From the NCBI GenBank assembly GCA_026120035.1, contig JALRME010000006.1:434001-498000 (forward strand): a stretch of DNA of 64,000 bases. The letters run 5' to 3'. The notes beneath the pieces are model-generated. The model ran no database searches, had not been told where the DNA came from, and saw only the letters and a list, made by a program, of their open reading frames with translations. Numbering within the stretch: position 1 is the stretch's first letter; each line of letters opens with the position of its first letter. Shown in pieces: positions 55,532 to 64,000 of this stretch. The position numbers and the translations under genes were made by a program. This DNA comes from Coleophoma eucalyptorum (taxonomy: Eukaryota; Ascomycota; Leotiomycetes; Helotiales; Dermateaceae).

Positions 55532-56896
55532 TTCGACAGCCAATGTTCCCTGCGCCAAGTCTCGTGCGACCTATGCTGAGAACTGTTTTCAAACCATGTA
55601 CTACTAGCCTTAGTCTCCGCAGTGCGGTGGTACGAATACCATTCTGTACAAAAGCCGCAGCGCGTCAAGGTCTATTTAGACGCGCTTTTAGTTCTTTTAT
55701 TCCTTCGACATCTCCATCTGTCTCTTTGTAGGTCTTGTGGCACTTGATTGACAGTTGGGCTAATTCTGCTAGACGTCAGTCAGCGTTCATTCAATCGCTT
55801 CCAAGGACTTATTCAAGCTCTCCACCTCCCCTGGACAATGACCTAAGGTATGGGATCAGAAAACCACTACACATATTTTTGTTTAAGGGAATTTGGACAA
55901 AGCCTTTTGAATCTTGATACATTTTTGTATGATCACGTGCCCTTTCATCGTGAGCATCTGGATTATATATCACTTCTTATTGGCGTTAAATTCACTAAGA
56001 CGTTGACTGATGGCTAAATCTTAGCAGTAAACCATCTAAAAGGCCTTTATTAAAAGCACTTACCAATGTCACAAAACACGAGAATATATACACCATTCCC
56101 AACATCTTAACTTTCTCACGGCTGATCGCTGCACCCGTGGTTGGGTATTTAGTGCTGCATGATCAACATGCCTGGGCGGTTGGCCTCTTTGCCTATGCTG
56201 GAATCACGGATCTGGTGGATGGGTGGATTGCTCGAAAATGGAATTTGCAAACCGTCGTTGGGACCGTTATCGACCCTATGGCTGATAAAACATTGATGAC
56301 CATCTTGACTGTGTGCCTTGCAGTCAAGGGAGCTCTTCCAGGTATGATCCCATGCCTATTTCCCTCCTAATTTGCAATCCTACTTCATCCATGATCCTAC
56401 ACAATAGCTCACAACGTGGAATACACAGTCTGGCTCGCATTCATCATCCTGGGCCGAGATGTCGGTCTCGCCATAGCCGCAATCTACTACCGATGGATCT
56501 CCCTCCCACCACCCAAGACTTTCTCGCGCTATTGGGATTTCTCCCTCCCATCTGCAGAGGTGCATCCAACAACGATTAGCAAATACAACACCGCCCTGCA
56601 ACTAGCCCTCATCGGAGCAACAACGGCCATGCCTCTGATCACTGCTGATATCAGCACCGCCATGATGGCCATGCAGTAAGTTTTGTTCTGTTGCACTTGA
56701 TTTTCTCGGCATTATGCCATGGGTCTACAGATCTGATATGTGTCCGTGTAGGTACTTGGTCGCTACAACGACTGTCTGGAGTGGTGCTAGTTATGTGTAT
56801 ACTAAGGACGCAGTCAAGATTCTGAGCCAGGAGAAGAAGCCAGAACAGAGCAAGGAGAAGGAGAAGGAGAATGAGAAGGAGAAAGACGCCAAGTAA
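55522..56896 (+). CDS. CRD1: Cardiolipin synthase, mitochondrial
   Basis: Transfers phosphatidyl from CDP-diacylglycerol to phosphatidylglycerol in the inner mitochondrial membrane. Exons 55522-55727, 55773-55847, 56025-56341, 56408-56675 and 56752-56896; introns of 45, 177, 66 and 76 bp. Coding 1,011 nt, 336 residues. The N-terminus is a mitochondrial presequence (MALVRQPMFPAPSLVRPMLR, then Arg/Ser-rich). IYTIPNILTFSRLIAAPVVG begins the CDP-alcohol phosphatidyltransferase domain. The signature D-G-x2-A-R-x8-G-x3-D-x3-D is DGWIARKWNLQTVVGTVIDPMADK, split here for length: DGWIARKWNLQ / TVVGTVIDPMADK. Several hydrophobic helices follow. The C-terminus is an unusual run of Lys and Glu (KEKEKENEKEKDAK). 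The second intron acceptor is a TTAGCAG tandem, so one residue may vary. Confidence 0.94.
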
Positions 56897-57390
56897 AAAC
56901 GAAAAGGAAAAAAGTAGCAATTTTACCGCACTCTGTATGATAAAGACTGGTCGATAAAAAGTAGCGGGAAATATTTGTAATCTCTATGCACCCAAACTGC
57001 TCGTTATGCTTGTTGATTATTATGAGCGCGTCTTTCTTTTAGGTCCTGTAAGGTCTTGCGATGTCTGTCCACGGAGAAGAAAGTAGGGAGGTTGCCTTGA
57101 GCGAGATGGTTGGTACTCGTTAAAGAAACTGAATTTCAACCATCGGGGATGTTCTTATGGCTGAGGCGGTTCCAATTCACAATAGCATGAACCCAAAAGG
57201 AACTTCACAGGTGGAGCTGAGCGAGGAAATTCGAACAATCAAACATTTTGTTTGACCTGGTACCTTCATACTATACATGCCCTTTTGGGCTTCCTTTTCC
57301 CATTTATATTCCGCCACCCCTAACTCCCTGCCTGGATCATGCTTATGTACCTATACCTTACACTATTTCAGGACACACCCGTACGAGGTA
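56897..57390. other. Convergent spacer CRD1 / MTO1
   Basis: 494 bp between stops, both 3' UTRs. Plus frames at 57248-57559 are antisense shadows reaching into MTO1. Nothing else seen. Confidence 0.5.
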
Positions 57391-59565
57391 TTATGCTCTG
57401 CCAAATTCTTTTTTTCTTGCTGCTATCTCATCAAATGCCGCGGCCCGAGACATATCTCGACTTCTGTTCTTCACGAAACTTAATAAGGTTAAGCATCCTG
57501 ACGGAGTCATGCCTTCAGTTCTTCTTGCCTGGCCTACAGATTCTGGCTTGGTGATCTGAAGCACAGCGCGCTCATGGGTAGATAATCCGTGGACCAAATC
57601 ATAATCCAGATCGACGGGCAGCTTTAGATTCTCATCTTTCTGGAAGAGGCGCATGGTTGCGGCTTGCATCTCGACGTACGGTGCATAGACAGCCTCAATG
57701 CCAACGCGATTTAGGATGTTATCGGAGTATTGAAGGATTTCTGGGACATGCTCGGCCAGGTCACCAACTTTGACGCCTGCCAGGCGGAGGATGTCGAATG
57801 CTGTCCTCCTTGTTGTGTCATTCGCAACGTTGAATCCGCTCTTGATCCATGTCGGAGCACTGACTGCTTTCAACTTCAGTACTTCTATAAGAGCCTCCAT
57901 CTGCTCATATTCATCAGAAAATGCCGACCAGCGCTTATCACCCACAACGCCAGCCTCTCGACCTTTGGCTGTCAATCGACGGTCAGCGTTGTCCGCTCGG
58001 GCGCTCATTCTGTACTCGCTGCGAGAAGTAAACATTCGGTATGGCTCTGACACTCCTTTTGTGATAAGATCATCGATCATGATTCCAATATATCCATCAC
58101 TCCGTGACAAGACCATAGCAGGTTTGGATTGCGATGCGAGACCTGCATTTATGCCGGCAACAATCCCTTGTGCTGCAGCCTCTTCATATCCTGTGGTGCC
58201 GTTTATTTGGCCAGCCAGGAAGAGTCCCTGTATTGCTTTCGTCTCTAGTGTCGCCTTCAGACTTCTTGGGTCCACGTAGTCATATTCGACCCCATAACCT
58301 GGCTGCAACATTGTTACATTTTCAAGGCCTTTCACAGTTTTAAGCATTTGTTCCTGCGCCTCCGCTGGAACAGTCATCGATATTCCGTTGGGATATATGA
58401 CATCGCTGTTAAATCCTTCAGGCTCAAGCCAGATGATATGTTGCGTCTTCTGTGCAAACCTTATGACTTTCGATTCGAGGGAGGGACAGTATCTTGGCCC
58501 TTTAACAGTTTCCCGAATGTGGATCGATTTATCTAAATTGGCCCGAATTATATCGTGTGTTGCTTCATTTGTATGTGTGGAGTAACATAGCAGTTGATCT
58601 TCAGTGGGCACTGATACACGCTCGTTGAGGTAGCTGAAAGGCATGGGTGGATCATCTCCAGGCCAAGATTGTAATTGCTTGAAATCAATGGTGTTTTTGG
58701 CCAGTCGAGGTGGTGTACCGGTTTTCAGTCTTCCCAATTTGAAACCTGCATCTTTCAGGGATTTGCTCAGTCCGAAGGTAGCAGCTTCGCCCATTCGCCC
58801 CGAGGGGAATGATTCTAGACCAATATGTATCTCTCCTCCAAGAAATGTACCTGTAGTTATAACTACATGACCTGTAGGAATGATTTCTCCAGACTCAAGA
58901 CGCACCCCAGTTATCTTTCCACCTGCCGTTGATCCCTCTTTGTTGTCATGAGAGACAATAATGTCTGCAACACTGCCTGGTATAATTGATAGATTGGGGT
59001 ACACAGATTGGTCTGTCAGTTCTTCTCTCATGTGCTTTTTGTAGAGGTCGCGATCGATCTGTTGCCAGCGTTAATCCTGATATTCTGTTCATCTATGGCG
59101 CAGGTGGACGCACCTGAGCACGAGGCCCCCAAACTGCTGGTCCTTTGCATTTGTTCAAAACCTTGAATTGAACAGCAGATTTATCGATAATCCGTCCAGC
59201 TACGCCATCCAGTGCATCGATCTCTCTAAGCATTGTCCCTTTACCAATACCGCCAAAACTTGGGTTGCAAGAACACACCCCTATATTATCGAGCTTCGGA
59301 GTGATGAGCGCGGTCCTGGCACCGGATCGTGCAGCTCCTGCGCATGCTTCTGCACCCGCATGTCCTCCCCCAATAACCACAACATCGTAGAGCCTGAATG
59401 AAGTATCAATACATGCTCCTGGAAATGTAATGTTAGAAGCGCATACCTCGTGTCGTGTGAGACTGTGGCAAGATTCCTACACTGCGCGGCCCTGCCCAGA
59501 ACAAGTTCTGACCGGAGGCCGTAAGGCCGTAGTACACGACGACCAACGAACAATGCCTGTCTCAT
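57391..59565 (-). CDS. MTO1: Mitochondrial tRNA uridine-34 modification enzyme MTO1 (MnmG/GidA family)
   Basis: FAD enzyme that with MSS1/GTPBP3 makes the 5-carboxymethylaminomethyl group on the wobble uridine of mitochondrial tRNAs. Minus-strand exons 59565-59447, 59393-59114 and 59058-57391; introns of 53 and 55 bp. Coding 2,067 nt, 688 residues. An N-terminal presequence ([20 protein letters not shown]) precedes the FAD fold [20 protein letters not shown]. Both GidA signatures are present: [18 protein letters not shown] and [20 protein letters not shown]. Also [20 protein letters not shown], the C-terminal [20 protein letters not shown], and YAPYVEMQ. The first ATG gives the presequence, so the start is well supported. 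It shares a 305-bp promoter region with BOR1. Confidence 0.96.
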
Positions 59566-59870
59566 TTTGGCATTTCGAGAATTGGAAGATTCTTGTTCGT
59601 CGTTGGAAAATGGTATGCGACTGTAAGATATGTCCCGGGCGTGCTCGGATCAAGAAAAAGATGGCGGTATTTTCGGCCGCTGATCCGCTTCAAATTTCCC
59701 CCAGGTTCTGCTAACGGCGCGACTGCTCTCCTTTCCACCAACACCAATCCCATCCATTGTTTGTACTCTCATTCTCGCATTTCGATACTTTCTAACAGGC
59801 TTTTGGCCAGATGATTGTAGTCAGCTCACAGCCTGGTTCTTACCCCTCATGACCTTGACACTCCTTTACC
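59566..59870. other. Divergent spacer MTO1 / BOR1
   Basis: 305 bp between start codons; no feature beyond presumed promoters. Confidence 0.5.
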
Positions 59871-62151
59871 ATGTCAAATCATCATCATTTGATCGAACCC
59901 CACTCTTCATACCCCACCGCTCCTAAGGCATGGGATAATAGACTCGGGCCTCAGACTCAATCTTCAGACAGAGATAGAGCCAGAGACAGAGAGACATCGG
60001 CAGGTAACAATCTTCATCACGCAAACACCAACACATCTAGAACCAGCAAACATATTCCAAAATGGTGGAAGATTCGCTTTTTTCGAGGCATGATCAATGA
60101 CCTTAAGCGAAGAGCCCCCTACTATGTCAGTGACTGGACCGATGCCTGGGATTATAGAGTTATTCCTGCTACTGTGTATATGTATTTTGCAAAGTAAGTA
60201 CATGAGTCTCTCAGATAATCTGCCTTGTATCTGTTTGTATGATGGGCTAACGCTACCTAGTATATTGCCTGCCTTAGCTTTCTCTTTAGATATGTAAGTA
60301 CTTCTCCAAACGTCGGGAATTAGTATTAACCAGATGTAGGTTTACAAAGACAAATATGAGTTATGGTGTTAACGAGGTCCTTCTTGCTTCCGTCCTGGGC
60401 TCAGTGGTGTTTGCCATCTTTGCTGCCCAGCCACTAGTCATCGTTGGAGTGACTGGTCCTATCACCGTCTTCAATTAGTTAGGATTTTGTATATCTTCAG
60501 CCCGGCTATCTACTAACTACGAGTCAGTACCGTCTATGATATCATGGCCCCGTCAGGAACGAACTACTTTGCTTTCATGTGCTGGATTGGCTTGTAGGTC
60601 TTCGATCCTTCTTCAGTATGTTTTTTACTAATCTGATAGATGGTCATTGGTAATGCATTGGATACTTGCAATTACCAATTCTTGCAATGCTTTGAAGTAT
60701 GTTACCCGATTCTCTTGCGACATTTTTGGCTTCTATGTTGCCTTCATCTATCTGCAGAAAGGAATCCAAGTCCTTACGCGACAAGGATCGGGAGATTCCT
60801 TCTACCTCTCGATTACGGTGTCTCTTCTTGTGCTCGTGGTAGGATATCTCTGTGGAATTGTTGGTGGAAGTCCTCTATTCCAACACTACATCCGCGTCTT
60901 CATCAAGGATTACGGCACACCGCTCACAGTAGTTTTCTTCACGGGATTTGTGCACATTGGAAAGATGAGAGATGTCAGCTTAAACATACTTCCAACCACC
61001 AAATCTTTCTTCCCTACGATAGACAGAGGCTGGTTTATCCATTTCTGGGACATCAGAGTATCGGATGTTTTTATTGCTATACCATTTGCCGTTTTGCTCA
61101 CAATTTTGTTCTACTTTGACCATAATGGTATGCTGACTTGTTTGTTACGTGAAAGAACCGCTTGCTAACCATCATAACAGTATCATCTTTGATTGCACAA
61201 GGCACAGAATTTCCTCTTCGAAAACCGGCTGGCTTTCACTGGGATTTGTTCCTTCTTGGTCTCACCACTGGCGTTGCTGGCTTACTTGGTATTCCATTTC
61301 CTAATGGTTTAATCCCTCAAGCACCATTCCACACCGATGCATTATGTGTTACCAAAGTTGTAACAGACCCAAATGAAGAAGGAGAAAGCAAAGGACACGT
61401 CGTAACAAAGGTCGATCATGTTGTCGAACAGCGAGTTTCGAATCTAGCGCAAGGTCTCCTCACACTTGGTACAATGAGCGGTCCATTACTAGTAGTGCTG
61501 CACCTTATCCCACAAGGCGTCCTTGCGGGCCTCTTCTTCGTCATGGGTGTACAGGCACTTGAAGGAAACGGCATCACCCTTAAGATCCTCTTCCTTTGCA
61601 AGGACAAGAAGTTAACATCATCATCTGATCCTATGAGACGAATTCAGCGCCGTAAAGCCATCTGGGTATTCGTTGCGATTCAGCTCTTTGGCTTTGGTGC
61701 AACCTTTGCAATAACTCAGACTATTGCGGCTGTTGGGTTCCCAATTATCATCCTGCTCTTGATTCCATTCCGTACCTTCGTTCTTCCTAAATGGTTTACA
61801 CAGGAGGAACTTAGCCTCTTGGATGCACCTACGGCAAGTCCTTTCACGATGATTTCAGTAGGAGGAAATCATGGTGAAAACGTTGAGGATGATCTTAATT
61901 CACAAAATCAAAAGGGATTCATTAGTGGAACGGGGACGGTAGGTCCAAGCACATCGACTAGCCAGGCCTTACTTGGGAGCGGCGATGATACCATTGAAGG
62001 TCTAGCTGAAAGAGGTGAAGGCCCTAGTGTCAGAATGAAGAGGAGGGAAAGCTGGAGATCTGATGGTAGAAGCGGGGATATTGTGGAGTCTTTCGAGATG
62101 CAGAAGCCTGGGATGAGAAGACGAAGCATGAGCAAGCAATCCGAGAACTGA
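59871..62151 (+). CDS. BOR1: BOR1-type anion/borate transporter (SLC4 bicarbonate transporter family)
   Basis: Plasma-membrane protein of the SLC4 fold; yeast Bor1 exports borate. Exons 59871-60193, 60261-60293 (33 nt), 60340-60477, 60528-60593, 60640-61127 and 61181-62151; introns of 67, 46, 50, 46 and 53 bp. Coding 2,019 nt, 672 residues. A hydrophilic His/Asp/Arg-rich N-terminus leads into RRAPYYVSDWTDAWDYRVIP. Membrane-core motifs: AAQPLVIVGVTGPITVFNYT, GTNYFAFMCWIGLWSLV, GWFIHFWDIRVSDVFIAIPF, LFYFDHNVSSLIAQGTEFPL, KPAGFHWDLFLLGLTTGVAG, LGIPFPNGLIPQAPFHTDAL, HLIPQGVLAGLFFVMGVQAL. The DHNVSS(L/I)(I/M)AQ segment is split by the last intron. A Ser/Arg-rich cytosolic tail (about 560-672) ends the protein. 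Confidence 0.95.
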
Positions 62152-62786
62152 ATGGGTGTGCCAGTACGAAAGATAAATCTGAACATTTTGCACTGAATGA
62201 TAAACTGGTAATTGTAGTCGCCTATCGTATAGTATCAGCACTGCAGTATTGCCTTTTAATTGGATTTGAGCTTAATTCTTAGGAGTTAAACTTCTCACTC
62301 AGTATATAAATCTCAATGTCCGGGCACTGTCGACGGGTTCATATAAGCCCGTGGAGACTTTTAGTGATCTCCTAAGTTATTGAAATCGCTGACTGCATTC
62401 TCCCTTAACAAAAGTAGACGCCATGTAAAACCGATAGTACCTTGGTACTCTTATTTCGAGGATAGACGTCCTTCAAGTGACTTGATATCAAGTTTCACTG
62501 CCCAAAATTTCCTTGTAGGGTGGACTTAACAGCACATAAAGACAGTGTTCTCTGTTTTACGGAGAATATTATATATGTTATGACATTCTCAACTTACAAC
62601 AAATAGCAACCTAACTCTGTCGACAGGAAGATTAGAGACGATTCTCCATGAAATAGTTGACAGAACGTAAGGTAAGCTAGGTAGTAAACAGACAAGGTCG
62701 GGGTTGTATGTGTCACGTGCACGGATCCCTACCTCCACGCCCGACTGGCACGCGACACCTCACGCGACACACTACATCTCTATCGA
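62152..62786. other. Spacer BOR1 / SET-domain gene
   Basis: 635 bp between tandem genes; 3' UTR and promoter. No coding frame above noise and no repeat. Confidence 0.5.
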
Positions 62787-63817
62787 ATGTGGGAAATACG
62801 CCTTGCAGGTTCCAAAGGTCTTGGTGTCTTTGCAAAGAAATTCATCCCCAGGGGCACACGCATCTTTTCTGAAAACCCCCTTCTCGCAATTCTACAGGGC
62901 CAAGATACGAGCGCTCTTTACAATGCTACCAGACAGCTTTCTCCAGACGACCGGGCGAGTTTGCTTGGCCTCTCTGCTCATGTCACCAAGGAATCATCGT
63001 TCATCAGGTGGAATAAGGCATCTTGGTACATCATGAAGGAAACAATCTCGGACCTGACCACAAAGCTCCGTGGGCAGAAGAGAGCAGGCAATTGGCCCAT
63101 GCCACGGTTCCAATCAATAGGAGAGCACGCAGCCATATTGAGCATTTTCCGCAGCAACGCCTTCAAGTTCGGAGGGACCTCGCAGTTCCACCAAGCTGTC
63201 TTTCCCCATATTTCGCGTATCAACCACTCGTGTATTCCTAACGCGCAAGGAAACTTCCACGACGTGCTTGGAAAGTTCAATATACATGCGACCAGGAATA
63301 TTGATGCCGATGAGGAGTTGACGCTAAATTACCTCCAAGAGCACGGTGCTCTGAGAGCTGCAAGACAGCTTCAGTTGCTGAACGGCTATGGGTTTTCCTG
63401 TGACTGCGCTGCCTGTGATGTGATTCGAGGTCAGGAGGGCGAGGATAAGCGAACAGAGATGCTTGAGGTGCTTCGTATGTTTGCTGAGGGTGTTGCTAAG
63501 GAAGACACTCCAAATCCGGGTGAAGAGCTGCGGACAATGCGGCTTTTCATAAAGCTTCTAGAAGGCGAAGGCATCGCAGGCCGTGAAGTGGCTACTATGT
63601 GAGTTTACAGATTCACCACACGCTTCCTTTAACCACGTTCTCCCTGATACTGGCGCAAAATAGGTACCTGGCAGCTGCAAAACTTAATGAGCGACTTGGA
63701 AACTGTGACGAGGCACTCCGCTGTGCCGAAAAGGGACTTGCCTTGGAGAAGGATTGTCTGGGTACTGATCATCCTTTATACCACGAGACCCTGGCATTTG
63801 TTAAAGAGCTGAAGTGA
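62787..63817 (+). CDS. SET domain-containing protein (SMYD-like class)
   Basis: Predicted protein lysine methyltransferase; substrate unknown. Exons 62787-63598 and 63664-63817 (65-bp intron). Coding 966 nt, 321 residues. The SET domain (about 1-210) shows GSKGLGVFAKKFIPRGTRIF, the catalytic-site NHSC in RINHSCIPNAQG, DADEELTLNYL, and a Cys-rich post-SET piece FSCDCAACD. A helical C-terminal part with TPR-like content (LNERLGNCDEALRCAEKGLA, YHETLAFVKEL) follows, as in SMYD-like fungal proteins; no MYND zinc finger is visible. The start is the ATG just before WEIRLAGSKGLGVFA, which is the usual beginning of the SET core, so little can be missing at the N-terminus. Confidence 0.9.
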
Positions 63818-64000
63818 AACTTGTAACAAAGACAAAAGTCTGAGGCTTTGCTTCATAGATTTTGATCTTGAAGGGAGAGCTTTTAATATACAATTATACT
63901 AGCGCACCGTTGCGTCTTGATCTAAGTCTAATGCTCTGTGCAAGTATGTAAAGAAGTGACAATATGATACAGATAAGACATCTTACATAATCAGGTCTAG
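63818..64000. other. Right-edge sequence after the SET-domain gene
   Basis: 183 bp of AT-rich 3' flank; no feature. Confidence 0.5.

Overview
The window is nuclear DNA of a filamentous ascomycete (Pezizomycotina; the style resembles Leotiomycetes, but that placement is a guess). The evidence is genes with many 45-70 bp introns carrying GTAAGT/GTATGT-type donors and CTNAC/TTAAC-type branch points before a short acceptor, low repeat content, and clearly fungal orthologues. Intron-exon models below were built by hand from splice signals, reading frame and family knowledge; coding totals close in frame for every complete gene. No tRNA, rRNA, CRISPR or intact transposon was seen.

Layout, left to right. 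1-16 kb is gene dense: 5' end of homoserine kinase THR1 (-), intronless ADE5,7 (+), PLP synthase PDX1 (-), a FUN14-domain protein (+), Xaa-Pro aminopeptidase P (-), an importin-beta/karyopherin (+) and an SLP1/SUCO-type SUN-domain ER protein (+). 17-32 kb holds a 13-exon MEI2-like RNA-binding protein (-) with a repeat-bearing leader, exocyst SEC15 (+), the CCAAT-binding factor subunit HAP5 (-), the ribosome-biogenesis factor FCF2 (+) with a box C/D snoRNA in an intron, and a FAD-dependent oxidoreductase (-). 32.8-36.1 kb is TDP1 (+), with two oversized introns.

From 36.1 to 55.5 kb there is a single convincing protein gene, a WOPR (Gti1/Pac2; WOR1/RYP1/SGE1 class) master regulator at 49,189-50,598. 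It is preceded by 13 kb and followed by 4.9 kb without other recognisable genes. The last 2.7 kb before its ATG is pyrimidine-rich and nearly free of ATG (two in 2,701 nt, against about ten in the preceding 0.58 kb). This is the signature of a very long mRNA leader.

The right end (55.5-64 kb) is dense again: cardiolipin synthase CRD1 (+), mitochondrial tRNA-modification enzyme MTO1 (-), borate/bicarbonate-type transporter BOR1 (+) and a SET/MYND-like domain protein (+).

Most genes are housekeeping and are not operonic. Links worth noting are the divergent THR1/ADE5,7 pair sharing one TGACTC element, CRD1 and MTO1 as adjacent mitochondrial genes, and FCF2 plus its intronic snoRNA, both in ribosome biogenesis. 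The two most interesting objects are the intronic snoRNA (predicted from box motifs, a perfect terminal stem and a guide to a known 25S rRNA methylation site) and the AUG-depleted leader of the WOPR gene.
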